The notes below the pieces were generated by a model. It saw only the letters and a list, made by a program, of their open reading frames with translations, was not told where the DNA came from and did not search any database. This document shows positions 44,835-54,053 of a stretch of 64,000 nucleotides of DNA, in pieces. How positions within the stretch are numbered: position 1 is the stretch's first letter; each line of letters opens with the position of its first letter. This stretch comes from Prado023 sp963714995 (GTDB taxonomy: Bacteria > Actinomycetota > Actinomycetes > S36-B12 > CAIYMF01). A program made the translations under genes and the position numbers. The stretch is taken from contig CAVQQP010000001.1 in assembly GCA_963714995.1 (NCBI GenBank), positions 62,001-126,000 of the forward strand, read 5' to 3'.

Positions 44835-46502
44835 ATGCCCGACTTCACCTACACCGAGATGCTGCCGATCGGCGCCGACGAGACGCCCTACCGCCTGCTG
44901 ACCACGCAGGGCGTGAGCACCGTGGAGGCCGGCGGCCGGACGTTCCTGCAGGTGTCCCCCGAGGCGCTGCGCCTGCTGGCCTACGAGGCCATCCACGACA
45001 TCCAGCACCTGCTGCGCCCCGCCCACCTGGCCCAGCTGCGCCACATCCTCGACGACCCCGAGGCGAGCCCGAACGACCGCTTCGTCGCCCTGGACCTGCT
45101 CAAGAACGCCAACATCGCCGCCGGCGGCGTGCTGCCCATGTGCCAGGACACCGGCACCGCGATCGTCATGGGCAAGCGCGGCCAGCAGGTGCTCACCGAG
45201 GGCCCCGACGAGGCAGCCCTGTCCCGCGGCATCTTCGACGCCTACCAGACCCTGAACCTGCGCTACTCCCAGCTCGCCCCGTTGACCATGTGGGACGAGC
45301 GCAACACCGGCACCAACCTGCCGGCCCAGATCGAGCTCTACGCCGACACCGAGCCCGGCCACGAGCTGAGCTACAAGTTCCTCGTCATGGCCAAGGGCGG
45401 GGGCAGCGCCAACAAGTCGTTCCTGTTCCAGGAGACCAAGGCCCTGCTCAACCCGGCCTCGATGACCAGGTTCCTCGACGAGAAGCTGCGCAGCCTGGGC
45501 ACCGCGGCCTGCCCGCCGTACCACCTGGCCGTGGTCATCGGGGGCACCAGCGCCGAGTACGCGCTGAAGACGGCGAAGTACGCCTCGGCGAAGTACCTCG
45601 ACGGGCTGCCCACGTCCGGCAGCGCCGGGGGCCACGCCTTCCGCGACCTGGAGATGGAGGCCGAGGTCCTGGCCCTGACCCAGCAGTTCGGGATCGGCGC
45701 GCAGTTCGGCGGGAAGTACTTCTGCCACGACGTGCGGGTCGTGCGGCTGCCCCGGCACGGGGCGAGCTGCCCGGTGGCGATCGCGGTCTCGTGCTCGGCC
45801 GACCGGCAGGTGCTGGCCAAGATCACCCCCGACGGGGTGTTCCTCGAGCAGCTGGAGCGCGACCCTGCGCACTACCTGCCGGAGATCACCGACGAGCACC
45901 TCGACGAGGACGTGGTCCACATCGACCTGAACCAGCCGATGGACGCCGTCCGGGCCCAGCTGACCGCGCTGCCGGTGAAGACCCGGGTCTCACTGACCGG
46001 TCCGCTGGTGGTCGCCCGTGACATCGCGCACGCGAAGATCAAGGAGATGCTCGACCGCGGAGAGCCGATGCCCGCCTACCTGCGCGACCACGCCGTGTAC
46101 TACGCCGGGCCGGCCAAGACCCCCGAGGGCTACGCCTCCGGGTCGTTCGGCCCGACGACGGCCGGTCGCATGGACGCCTACGTCGACCAGTTCCAGAAGG
46201 CCGGCGGCTCGATGGTGATGCTGGCCAAGGGCAACCGCTCCGTGGCGGTCACGAACGCCTGCCGCGACAACGGCGGCTTCTACCTGGGCTCGATCGGCGG
46301 TCCGGCCGCGCGCCTGGCCAAGGACAACATCCGCTCGGTGGAGGTCCTGGACTTCCCCGAGCTCGGGATGGAGGCAGTCTGGCGGATCGAGGTCGAGGAC
46401 TTCCCGGCATTCGTCGTCGTGGACGACAAGGGCAACGACTTCTTCGCCGAGACCTCGAAGCCCACGATCACGTCGATCCCCGTGGGCCCTCCGGCCGGCT
46501 GA
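44835..46502 (+). CDS. fumA: Class I fumarate hydratase (iron-sulfur)
   Basis: 555-aa TCA-cycle enzyme interconverting fumarate and malate with a labile [4Fe-4S] cluster. The three cluster cysteines are in LPMCQDTGTA, TAACPPYHL and AVSCSADRQ, corresponding to those of E. coli FumA. The C-terminal beta-type domain has TGPLVVARDIAHAK, SFGPTTAGRMD and GSIGGPAARLAKD. Length matches the fused single-chain form. Stands alone between DUF4245 and a convergent cell-wall hydrolase. Confidence 0.95.
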   Translation: MPDFTYTEMLPIGADETPYRLLTTQGVSTVEAGGRTFLQVSPEALRLLAYEAIHDIQHLLRPAHLAQLRHILDDPEASPNDRFVALDLLKNANIAAGGVLPMCQDTGTAIVMGKRGQQVLTEGPDEAALSRGIFDAYQTLNLRYSQLAPLTMWDERNTGTNLPAQIELYADTEPGHELSYKFLVMAKGGGSANKSFLFQETKALLNPASMTRFLDEKLRSLGTAACPPYHLAVVIGGTSAEYALKTAKYASAKYLDGLPTSGSAGGHAFRDLEMEAEVLALTQQFGIGAQFGGKYFCHDVRVVRLPRHGASCPVAIAVSCSADRQVLAKITPDGVFLEQLERDPAHYLPEITDEHLDEDVVHIDLNQPMDAVRAQLTALPVKTRVSLTGPLVVARDIAHAKIKEMLDRGEPMPAYLRDHAVYYAGPAKTPEGYASGSFGPTTAGRMDAYVDQFQKAGGSMVMLAKGNRSVAVTNACRDNGGFYLGSIGGPAARLAKDNIRSVEVLDFPELGMEAVWRIEVEDFPAFVVVDDKGNDFFAETSKPTITSIPVGPPAG

Positions 46503-46513
46503 TCTGCCGGAGC

Positions 46514-47302
46514 CTAGTACCAGTGGTGCGAGCGCCAGAACGACCAGGCGTTGCACGGCGAGCCGTAGCGGCTCTTGATGTACTTCGCGCCGACCTTGAT
46601 CTGGATCTCCGGGCTGTTCATGTACTGGGAGGTGGAGTAGCCCATCGCGCCCCACACCCGGGAGGAGGTCTGCGGGATCCCGCGGTAGATCCCGTTGGGG
46701 TTGCTCACCCAGTACTTCCAGCCGCTCTCACGGCCCCACAGGGCCGACAGGCAGGACATCTGCCCGGAGTTCCAGCCGTAGGTGCGCGAGATGTAGGCCG
46801 CGGCGTAGCGCTTGCTCGCCGCCGGAGCACCCGCTCGGGGTAGCGCCCCACGCGCGGCCTTCTTGGCGGCGCGGGCAGCAGCTGCCTGCTTCTTCAGGTC
46901 CTTCTTGATCGCCTTCAGCGCCTTGGCCGTGACCACCCCGTTGGCCTTGATCCCGGCGGCACGCTGGACCTTCTTGACGGCCTTGCGGGTCGCGGCGTCG
47001 AAGGTCGCGGTCTGCTCGACCTTGAGCAGCTTCTGCAGCGCGGCGACGTCCTCACCGACATCCCCGAGGCGCAGCGTCCGCGATCCCAGGACGAGCGGCG
47101 CTGCCGGGACGGCGGCCACGGCCGGGTCGGCGGGCTGGACGGTCGGATCGGCCGGTGTGGCCGGCACGGCGGGATCAGCGGTCACGGTCGCCGCCGGGTC
47201 CGTGACGACGTCCGTGGCGTGCGCCGCACTCCCGGCCAGGCTCGGCAGGCCGACGACCAGGACGGCGGCGACGAGGGTCGCCAGAAGCCTCCGGTGCGGC
47301 AT
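46514..47302 (-). CDS. Secreted peptidoglycan-binding lytic-transglycosylase-like protein
   Basis: 262-aa exported protein: signal peptide (MPHRRLLATLVAAVLVVGLPSLAG), an Ala/Pro/Thr/Asp-rich linker, a PG_binding_1 domain (LRLGDVGEDVAALQKLL), a Lys/Ala-rich hinge, and a C-terminal lysozyme-like domain (SALWGRESGWKYWVSNPNGIYRGIPQ...NAWSFWRSHHWY). The Glu in GRESGW is the probable catalytic acid. Such proteins cut or remodel the cell wall during growth or resuscitation. GGGGGAC precedes ATG 47302. Two CRP-like sites lie 118-133 and 193-208 bp upstream. Confidence 0.85.
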   Translation of the reverse strand: MPHRRLLATLVAAVLVVGLPSLAGSAAHATDVVTDPAATVTADPAVPATPADPTVQPADPAVAAVPAAPLVLGSRTLRLGDVGEDVAALQKLLKVEQTATFDAATRKAVKKVQRAAGIKANGVVTAKALKAIKKDLKKQAAAARAAKKAARGALPRAGAPAASKRYAAAYISRTYGWNSGQMSCLSALWGRESGWKYWVSNPNGIYRGIPQTSSRVWGAMGYSTSQYMNSPEIQIKVGAKYIKSRYGSPCNAWSFWRSHHWY

Positions 47303-47419
47303 CGATGACGGTCCCCCGAGGACAGCGTGATCGGTCAGTGAAGGGCTCATGAACACCGGAGCGTGCCATCCGAACGGCGGTTGACTCCAACCGAAAATCA
47401 TGGCGAGAACGCTCTCTGG

Positions 47420-47435
47420 AGTGACCCTCGTCACA
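47420..47435 (-). promoter_or_regulatory. CRP-like site 1 upstream of cell-wall hydrolase
   Basis: AGTGACCCTCGTCACA matches TGTGA-N6-TCACA at 9 of 10 specified bases. It lies 118 bp before the hydrolase start codon. Confidence 0.5.
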
Positions 47436-47494
47436 TCCAGGCAGGGATGATTCGGTCATTCAGGGGCGTGCGCCACACTGGTTGCAGCCGTCGA

Positions 47495-47510
47495 TGTGAG
47501 GTATGCCACA
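47495..47510 (-). promoter_or_regulatory. CRP-like site 2 upstream of cell-wall hydrolase
   Basis: TGTGAGGTATGCCACA matches the actinobacterial CRP/GlxR pattern TGTGA-NNTANN-TCACA with one mismatch and has the central TA. It is centred 75 bp from site 1. Confidence 0.55.
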
Positions 47511-47564
47511 CCTGGGACCTAGGTCATGAACCGGGCGGAGTCGGGATCAATCGCGGCGGGCCGC

Positions 47565-48911
47565 TCAGTTGGGCAGGTCCTCGAGCATCTCGGTGACCAG
47601 GGCCGCGATCGGCGAGCGCTCGCTGCGGGTCAGCGTGACGTGGGCGAACAACGGGTGCCCCTTGAGCTTCTCGACCACCGCGACGACACCGTCGTGGCGG
47701 CCCACGCGCAGGTTGTCGCGTTGGGCCACGTCATGGGTCAGCACCACGCGGGAGTCCTTGCCGATCCGCGACAGCACCGTGAGCAGCACGTTGCGCTCCA
47801 GGGACTGCGCCTCGTCGACGATCACGAACGCGTCGTGCAGCGAGCGGCCGCGGATGTGGGTCAGGGGCAGGACCTCGAGCATCCCGCGGTCGAGGACCTC
47901 GTCGACGACCTCCGAGGTGGTGATCGCCCCGAGGGTGTCGAAGACGGCCTGACCCCAGGGCGACATCTTCTCGTGCTCGCTGCCCGGCAGGTAGCCCAGC
48001 TCCTGGCCACCGACGGCGAAAAGCGGGCGGAAGACCACGACCTTGCGGTGCTGCTGGCGCTCCAGCACCGCCTCCAGCCCGGCGCACAGGGCCAGCGCGC
48101 TCTTGCCGGTGCCGGCCCGGCCGCCGAGGCTGATGATCCCGATGTCCGGGTCGAGCAGCAGGTCCAGGGCGATCCGCTGCTCGGCCGACCGGCCGTGCAG
48201 GCCGAAGGCCTCCCGGTCACCGCGCACGAGGCGCAGCCGCTTGTCCGGGGTGACCCGGGCCAGGGCGGAGCCACGCTCGGAGATCAGGACGACACCGGTG
48301 TTGCACGGCAGGTCGCGCGCGAGATCCAGGTCGATCCGCTCGGAGTCGTAGAGCTCGTTGACGACCGCGGAGCCGACCTCGATCTCCTCGATGCCGGTCC
48401 AGCCCGTGGAGACCACGAGCTCGGCGCGGTACTCCTCGGCCTGCAGGCCCAGCGTGGAGGCCTTCACCCGCAGCGGCAGGTCCTTGCTGACCACCACGAC
48501 ATCACGACCCTCGGCGGCGAGGTTGCGCGCGACGGCCAGGATCCGGGTGTCGTTGTCTCCGAGCTGCATGCCGGTGGGCAGGCGCGACAGGTCGGAGTGG
48601 TTGAGCTCCACCCGCAGCGTGCCGCCCTCGTCGTTGAGCGGGATCTTCTCGTCGAGGCGGCCGAAGTCCACCCGGAAGTCGTCGAGCATGCGCAGGGCCT
48701 GACGGGCGAAGTACCCCAGCTCGGGGTGGGTGCGCTTGGCCTCCAGCTCGATGATCACGACCAGCGGGATGACGACCTCGTGCTCGTCGAAGCGGAAGAC
48801 CGCCCGCGGGTCGGACAGCAGGACGGAGGTGTCGAGCACGTAGCAGCGACGCGCCTCCGTTCGAGCTCGGCTGGATCGGGGCTTCGTCGCAGTCGGCACA
48901 CGCGCCTCCAC
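47565..48911 (-). CDS. PIN-PhoH fusion ATPase (PhoH2 type)
   Basis: 448-aa cytosolic protein. The N-terminal PIN nuclease domain (YVLDTSVLLSDP with catalytic Asp, then IELEAKR and GDNDTRILAVA, residues ~24-165) is followed by a PhoH ATPase (GGRAGTGKSALAL Walker A; FVIVDEAQSLER Walker B; LTHDVAQRDN). PhoH2 proteins act as sequence-specific RNA helicase/RNases. GTG 48911 has GGAGG upstream. Mycobacteria have an upstream antitoxin gene in some species; none is visible here. Confidence 0.92.
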   Translation of the reverse strand: MEARVPTATKPRSSRARTEARRCYVLDTSVLLSDPRAVFRFDEHEVVIPLVVIIELEAKRTHPELGYFARQALRMLDDFRVDFGRLDEKIPLNDEGGTLRVELNHSDLSRLPTGMQLGDNDTRILAVARNLAAEGRDVVVVSKDLPLRVKASTLGLQAEEYRAELVVSTGWTGIEEIEVGSAVVNELYDSERIDLDLARDLPCNTGVVLISERGSALARVTPDKRLRLVRGDREAFGLHGRSAEQRIALDLLLDPDIGIISLGGRAGTGKSALALCAGLEAVLERQQHRKVVVFRPLFAVGGQELGYLPGSEHEKMSPWGQAVFDTLGAITTSEVVDEVLDRGMLEVLPLTHIRGRSLHDAFVIVDEAQSLERNVLLTVLSRIGKDSRVVLTHDVAQRDNLRVGRHDGVVAVVEKLKGHPLFAHVTLTRSERSPIAALVTEMLEDLPN

Positions 48912-49064
48912 AGTCAGGTCGGGCGGCTCGGGGTGCGCCCGACGCGCACGAATCTAGGCCGCCCGCGGCGCACGGGCCGCCCGACACGCCGCGCACGGGG
49001 TGCCCGGCACCGAACCGTCCGCGAATCGTCACGCCCTGTCCACCGTGGCGCCGGGGATCGGCGC

Positions 49065-49826
49065 TCAGGAGCCGTAGCGGCGCTCCCGGGCTGCGTAGTC
49101 GCGCAGGGCCCGCAGGAAGTCCACCCGCCGGAAGTCCGGCCAGTAGGCCTCGCAGAAGTAGAACTCGGAGTGGGCGCTCTGCCACAGCAGGAACCCCGAG
49201 AGCCGCTGCTCGCCGGAGGTCCGGATCACGAGGTCGGGGTCGGGCTGGCCCTTCGTGTAGAGGTGCGCGGCGATGTCCTCGACGTCCAGGGTGGCGGCCA
49301 GGTCCTCGAGCGTCGTGCCCGCGGCGGCCTCCTCCTGCAGCAGCGCGCGGACGGCGTCGACCAGCTCCTGGCGGCCGCCGTACCCGACCGCGACGTTGAC
49401 GGTCATCCCGTCGATGCCGGCGGTCCGCAGCTCGGCGTCCTCGAGCACCTGCCGGGTGCGCGCGGGCAGGGGGTCCTTGGCGCCCACGTGCCGGATGACC
49501 CAGGTGCCCGCCGCGGCCAGCTGCTGCACGGCACCCTCGATGATCCGCAGCAGCGGGTCGAGCTCCTCGATGGGGCGGGCGAGGTTGTCGGTGGACAGCA
49601 GCCACAGCGTGACCACCTCGACGCCGACCTCGTCGCACCACTCGAGGAACTCCGCGATCCGCGCGGCCCCGGCCCGGTGCCCGGCCGCGCTGCTCGACCC
49701 CTGCTCGGTGGCCCAGCGACGATTCCCGTCGAGGATCACCCCGACGTGGCGGGGGATGTCGCTCTCGCTGAGGTCGTGGGCGAGGCGACGTTCATAGAGA
49801 CCGTAGACGAGGTCATCCAGTCCCAT
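49065..49826 (-). CDS. uppS: cis-Prenyltransferase (isoprenyl diphosphate synthase), UppS family
   Basis: 253-aa enzyme that adds isoprene units in cis to allylic diphosphates. HVGVILDGNRRWA (catalytic Asp), GHRAGAARI, LWLLSTDN, VGYGGRQEL and the C-terminal DLVIRTSGEQRLSGFLLWQSAHSEFYF are complete. Actinobacteria usually have two: a polyprenyl synthase and a short-chain (Z)-farnesyl diphosphate synthase (Rv1086). The adjacent hemolysin III gene is the neighbour of Rv1086, so the short-chain type is favoured. GGAGG precedes the ATG. Confidence 0.93.
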   Translation of the reverse strand: MGLDDLVYGLYERRLAHDLSESDIPRHVGVILDGNRRWATEQGSSSAAGHRAGAARIAEFLEWCDEVGVEVVTLWLLSTDNLARPIEELDPLLRIIEGAVQQLAAAGTWVIRHVGAKDPLPARTRQVLEDAELRTAGIDGMTVNVAVGYGGRQELVDAVRALLQEEAAAGTTLEDLAATLDVEDIAAHLYTKGQPDPDLVIRTSGEQRLSGFLLWQSAHSEFYFCEAYWPDFRRVDFLRALRDYAARERRYGS

Positions 49827-49865
49827 GTGTTCCTCCCGAAGCGGCCCTCGTGCCCGTCGTGGAGG

Positions 49866-50552
49866 CTATCGCACGGCCGTGACGACCAACGTGGCCGCTA
49901 CGAAGTGCGACGCCCAGCCGCCCAGGGTGAACGAGTGGAAGACCTCGTGGAACCCGAACCACTTCGGTGACGGGTTGGGCCACTTGATGGCGAACACCCC
50001 GGCACCGACCGTGTAGAGGATCCCGCCGAACAGGATCAGGCCCAGGACCCAGGCGTGCCGGGCGTCCGACAGGCTGTCCGACCGCAGGAACCCCGGCAGG
50101 AACATCGCCGAGGCCCAGCCCAGCGCCAGGTACATGGGGACGAACAGCCACCGGGGGGCGCGGACCCACGCCAGCCGGACGACCGCGCCGCCGACCGCCC
50201 CGAGCCAGAGGACGGCCAGCAGCGACCGCGCCGGACCGGGACCGAGCAGGGCCACGGCGAACGGGGTGGCGCTGCCGGCGATGACCAGGAAGATGTTGGC
50301 GTGGTCCCAGCGCTGGAGCAGGCTCGTCACACGCGGCGAGAACCGGCCGCGGTGGTACACCGCCGACACCGAGAACAGCAGGATCGTCGTGAGGGCGAAC
50401 AGGATCGCGGGGATCCGCAGGTCCGAGGGCGCCAGGATGGCCAGCAGGACGGCCGCCGCCCCTGCGATGGGAGCTGCCACCATGTGCAGCCACCCGCGCA
50501 GGACGGGCTTGGCCGACAGGTAGTGCTCCCGCAGGGAATCAGCGGGGTTCAT
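49866..50552 (-). CDS. trhA: Hemolysin III / TrhA-family membrane protein
   Basis: 228-aa seven-helix PAQR-like membrane protein. Family marks are HMVAAPIAGAAAV early, SAVYHRGRFS in helix 2-3, WDHANIFLVIAGS, and the C-terminal FHEVFHSFTLGGWASHF, which supply the conserved His/Asp metal ligands. Members influence membrane fluidity homeostasis. It is followed on the same strand by the prenyltransferase gene, 39 bp away. Confidence 0.92.
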   Translation of the reverse strand: MNPADSLREHYLSAKPVLRGWLHMVAAPIAGAAAVLLAILAPSDLRIPAILFALTTILLFSVSAVYHRGRFSPRVTSLLQRWDHANIFLVIAGSATPFAVALLGPGPARSLLAVLWLGAVGGAVVRLAWVRAPRWLFVPMYLALGWASAMFLPGFLRSDSLSDARHAWVLGLILFGGILYTVGAGVFAIKWPNPSPKWFGFHEVFHSFTLGGWASHFVAATLVVTAVR

Positions 50553-50600
50553 GGAGGAAGTAGAGCAGGGCCGTGACCGAACAGCAAGGCACGGGTCGGC

Positions 50601-51401
50601 TCAGACCAGGTCGACGATCACCGGGGCGTGGTCGCTCGGGGCCGGGGTGCCCTTGACGCCGGGCTTGCGCGCCTCCCGGTCCACCACGGCGCTGCGCACC
50701 GCGCCGGCGAACGCGGCATTGGCGAACACCAGGTCGATCCGCATCCCCATCGCCTTGTGGAACGACCCGGCCCGGTAGTCCCAGAAGGTGTAGGGGTGCG
50801 GGCCCTTGCTGATCGTGGGCACGACATCGGACAGGCCCAGTGCCCGAAGCTCGGCCAGGGCGGCGCGCTCCGCGGGTGTCACATGGGTGCTCTGGGCGAA
50901 GGCGGCGATGTCCCAGACATCGTCGTCGGCCGGCGCGACATTGAAGTCGCCGAGGACGGCGAACGGCGCCTCGGCGGCCGCCACGGGGGCCAGGTGCCCA
51001 GCCAGGGCGTGCAGCCAGGCCAGCTTGTACTCGAAGTGCGGGTCCTGCGGAGTGCGGCCGTTGGGCACGTAGACCCCCGCCACGCGGACCCCGCCACAGG
51101 TCGCGGCGATGTAGCGCGCCTCCGGCTCATCCGCCGGATCGGGGAAGCCGGGAACCCCCGGGATGTCGGTCTCGAGGGCGTCGATGCCGACCCGCGACAG
51201 CAGCGCCACGCCGTTCCATCGACCCTGCCCGCGGTGCACGGACTCGTACCCGGCAGCCGCGACCTCCTCGGTCGGGAACGCCTCCTGGGCGATCTTGGTC
51301 TCCTGCAGCACGAGCACGTCCGGCTCGACCGCCGCAAGCCAGGCCAGCAGCCGCGGCAGCCGCGCGGGCAGGGAGTTCACGTTCCAGGTCGCGATGCGCA
51401 C
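50601..51401 (-). CDS. xthA: Exodeoxyribonuclease III
   Basis: 266-aa AP endonuclease/3' exonuclease of base-excision repair. Conserved parts are RIATWNVNSLPARL, VLQETKI (metal Glu), NGVALLSR, GVYVPNG, VLGDFNVAP, YTFWDYR, RIDLVFA and PSDHAPVIVDL. The GTG start at 51401 lies 6 nt after a reverse-strand CAGAAT (51408-51413), probably a leaderless promoter. Confidence 0.94.
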   Translation of the reverse strand: MRIATWNVNSLPARLPRLLAWLAAVEPDVLVLQETKIAQEAFPTEEVAAAGYESVHRGQGRWNGVALLSRVGIDALETDIPGVPGFPDPADEPEARYIAATCGGVRVAGVYVPNGRTPQDPHFEYKLAWLHALAGHLAPVAAAEAPFAVLGDFNVAPADDDVWDIAAFAQSTHVTPAERAALAELRALGLSDVVPTISKGPHPYTFWDYRAGSFHKAMGMRIDLVFANAAFAGAVRSAVVDREARKPGVKGTPAPSDHAPVIVDLV

Positions 51402-51576
51402 GCCGTGATTCTGGCACCCGCGGACCCGCTCGTGGGACCGGCCCGCGACGGCGCCCGCAGGGTGGGCGCATAGTGATCGGGTCGTCACACTGCGTTCACT
51501 CAGGGCGAAGCGCCGGACCCCTCGACCACGGCGGGGCGATGACCGGGTCCTCGGGGCGCGATGGCAGGATCCCACC

Positions 51577-52968
51577 ATGTCCGTGTCCCTGGCCGTCGCC
51601 GACGTCCGCCGGATCGCCCACGGGCCCACGCGCACGATGTTCATCGGACTGTTCCTGAAGTCCCTGGCGTCCGGTCTGACGTTGTCCCTGATCGTGCTGT
51701 ACCTGAGCACGGTCCGGGACTTCCCGATCTCCGTGGCCACCGCCCTGCTCGCGTGGCAGGCCGTGCTGGCCCTGGGCGTCTCGCCGCTGGTCGGGACCCT
51801 CGTCGACCGCTCCGGACCGCGGCCCGTCCTGCTCGTTGCGCTGCTCATCGAGGCGATCAGCCTGTTCGCCCTGGGACAGGTCACGACATGGCAGCAGGCC
51901 CTGCTGGTGATGTCGGTGGTGGCGGTCGGCGGCGCGGGGATCTGGGGGCCGACGGACGCCCTGCTCGCCCGCCTCGTCCCGTCGCAGGACCGGTCAGCCG
52001 CATTCGGCTTCCAGTTCATGCTGCTCAACCTCGGGATCGGGCTCGGCGGGTTGATCGGCGCCACCATCATCGACATCGACAGGCCCAGCACGTTCGAGCT
52101 GCTCTACGCCCTCAACGCCCTCGGCTTCCTGGCGATGTTCGTGGCCGTCCTGGCGATGGGCGACGTCGGGGGGCTCCCCGCCCCGGACCCCAGCGTCGCA
52201 GCAGGCCCTGACGGCTCCGCTGGCGACGGCGCGAGCCAGGGTGCCGCGCGCCAGGCACCCGCCGACGGATGGGCCACGGTCCTGCGCGACCGCAACCTGC
52301 GGCACTACGCAGCGGCAGCCCTGCTCATGCTGACCTTCGGGTACGGAAGCATCGACTCGGGGGTCGCGCTGTTCATCACCCAGTTCGTGGGCCTGGACGA
52401 GAGCCGGATCGGGCTTGTGTTCGCGGCCAACACGGCGGTCATCGTCCTGGTGCAGCTGCCCATGATCTCGTTCGTCCGGGGTCGCTCCCGGGCGAGGATG
52501 CTGGCAGGTGTGGGGGTCATGTGGGCCCTGGCATGGGTGCTCTTCGCGTCGGCGCTCCCCCTCCCCGGGTGGCTGGCCCTGGGGGCCGTCCTGCTGGCGA
52601 TGTCGGCCTTCGCGGTTGGCGAGACGCTGTGGTCACCGGTCGCGCCGGCGCTTCTCAACGATCTGGCCCCCGAGCACCTGCGTGGCCGCTACAACGCCTT
52701 CCAGTCACTCATGTGGGGGGTGTCCGGGACCCTCGGGCCGCTGATCACAGGGCTGTTCCTGTCGGCCGATCTGGGCGGGACGTGGGCACTCACCCTGGCC
52801 GTGGGGTGCCTGCTCGCCGCGCTGCTCGCGATGCGCCTGCGCCGGCACCTCACACCGGGCCAGGACGGCCTTGGGGACTCCGAGGAATCCCCCGACGACG
52901 ACCCCGACCCAGCGCGTCCCGAGGACGATCCGGACCTCGACCCCGCGATGTCCGCCCAAGCCCGCTGA
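51577..52968 (+). CDS. MFS transporter
   Basis: 463-aa major facilitator with about 11-12 helices. The motif-A-like loop is PLVGTLVDRSGPRPVLL; a Pro/Ala/Asp-rich cytosolic loop of about 40 residues separates the two halves, and the C-terminus is an acidic Asp/Glu/Pro tail. Resembles MdtH/YfcJ-type multidrug or small-molecule exporters, with no further clue to the substrate. CAGGAT ends 6 nt before the ATG. Confidence 0.82.
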   Translation: MSVSLAVADVRRIAHGPTRTMFIGLFLKSLASGLTLSLIVLYLSTVRDFPISVATALLAWQAVLALGVSPLVGTLVDRSGPRPVLLVALLIEAISLFALGQVTTWQQALLVMSVVAVGGAGIWGPTDALLARLVPSQDRSAAFGFQFMLLNLGIGLGGLIGATIIDIDRPSTFELLYALNALGFLAMFVAVLAMGDVGGLPAPDPSVAAGPDGSAGDGASQGAARQAPADGWATVLRDRNLRHYAAAALLMLTFGYGSIDSGVALFITQFVGLDESRIGLVFAANTAVIVLVQLPMISFVRGRSRARMLAGVGVMWALAWVLFASALPLPGWLALGAVLLAMSAFAVGETLWSPVAPALLNDLAPEHLRGRYNAFQSLMWGVSGTLGPLITGLFLSADLGGTWALTLAVGCLLAALLAMRLRRHLTPGQDGLGDSEESPDDDPDPARPEDDPDLDPAMSAQAR

Positions 52969-52986
52969 GGCGAGCGACGGGACGGA

Positions 52987-53703
52987 TCAGGCCCCGGGCA
53001 GCTGCGGGCGGTCGGTGCCGCCCACCGACTTCTTGCGCGGCTTGCGCTTGACCTCGACGCCACCGAAGAGGGCCGCGCCCTTGATCCGCAGGACCGGGGC
53101 GCCGGGCTGGCCGGGGCCCTCTGCCTTCTGGTCGAAGCCGCCGAAGATGCCCATCCCGTCGACGTGGACGGTCAGCCCCTCCGGGACGGTGATCTCGACC
53201 CCGCCCATCACCGCCACCGCGATGATCTCGGACTCGGTGTGGGCGAACGTGGAGCGCGTGAGGTCGAGCTCGATGCCCCCGAACATCGCGAACGCGGTCA
53301 GCTGCGCCGGCATGACCCACTCGCCCTTGCGCGTCGCGCCACCGAAGATCGCCACCACCGACGACGTCGAGGAGTCCACGCCCGCGGGCGGGTGCCAGCC
53401 TGACGCGGGCGCCGGAGCCGGCTGCGGTGGGACGACCACCGACATCCCGGTCAACGGGGCCAGGGCCGCGGCGACGGTCGTCGGGGGGAGCCCGTCGAGG
53501 ACCGGGACGAGGTCGGCCGCCGTGCGCGCCGCGAGGGTCGCCGTCAGCCGCACCTCGTACTCGTCACGGTTCAGCCGGCCCTCGGCATAGGCATCGCCGA
53601 TGACGTCGGCCATCCGGGCGCGGTCGGCATCGGACACCAGGACACGACCAGCCGAGCCCAGGGGGCCGTCATCGGGCGCGGGTGGGATCTCGGACAGGCT
53701 CAC
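52987..53703 (-). CDS. DUF1707 / LiaF-like C-terminal-domain protein
   Basis: 238-aa protein. The N-terminal DUF1707 domain (VLVSDADRARMADVIGDAYAEGRLNRDEYEVRL, residues about 21-60) precedes a beta-rich region with repeated IFGG, MFGGIELD, VMGGVEITVPEG and LFGGVEVK segments like the LiaF/VanY-type cell-envelope response domain. No membrane helix is obvious. The GTG start overlaps the stop of the DUF3817 gene (GTGA), so it ends a four-gene operon. Role probably linked to envelope stress; not proven. Confidence 0.8.
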   Translation of the reverse strand: MSLSEIPPAPDDGPLGSAGRVLVSDADRARMADVIGDAYAEGRLNRDEYEVRLTATLAARTAADLVPVLDGLPPTTVAAALAPLTGMSVVVPPQPAPAPASGWHPPAGVDSSTSSVVAIFGGATRKGEWVMPAQLTAFAMFGGIELDLTRSTFAHTESEIIAVAVMGGVEITVPEGLTVHVDGMGIFGGFDQKAEGPGQPGAPVLRIKGAALFGGVEVKRKPRKKSVGGTDRPQLPGA

Positions 53704-54053
53704 GGCGCCGCGACCTCGGCCTGGAGCTGATGGGTGATCCGGCGCTCGAACACGAAGGACATGAACGGGATCGTGCCGGCCAGCCCCACGAGCACCGTGC
53801 GCCCCGGCGTCCACCGGGCGCGGATCGCCACATCGAGGACCGTCACGAGGTAGACCATGTACAGGAATCCGTGCAGTTGCCACCCGATGGCGTACCAGAG
53901 CGAGTCCTCGTTGCCGAGGACGTACTTCCAGGGCAGTCCGACGACGGTCATGAACGCCAGCAGCACCCCGGTGACCCACGCCATGGCCTGGAACCGCTTG
54001 TAGGCACCCGACCTCAGGATGGTCGCGGGTGCCGGGGCGGTGTGCGTGCTCAT
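53700..54053 (-). CDS. DUF3817 integral membrane protein
   Basis: 117-aa protein with three helices and the family segments FQAMAWVTGVLLAFMTV and GWQLHGFLYMVYLVT. DUF3817 proteins resemble membrane parts of rhomboid/oxidase-associated proteins and often occur next to SURF1 or cytochrome-oxidase assembly genes. Coupled to SURF1 and DUF1707 genes by overlaps. Confidence 0.8.
   Translation of the reverse strand: MSTHTAPAPATILRSGAYKRFQAMAWVTGVLLAFMTVVGLPWKYVLGNEDSLWYAIGWQLHGFLYMVYLVTVLDVAIRARWTPGRTVLVGLAGTIPFMSFVFERRITHQLQAEVAAP

Noticed and set aside
47303..47564. Possible c-di-AMP (ydaO-type) riboswitch before the cell-wall hydrolase
   Set aside because: The position is typical of such riboswitches in actinobacteria, but I could not find the conserved ydaO sequence blocks in the leader; two CRP-like sites explain part of it.
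51474..51491. AGTGATCGGGTCGTCACA as a CRP site
   Set aside because: The half-sites are separated by 8 bp instead of 6, so it does not fit the consensus.
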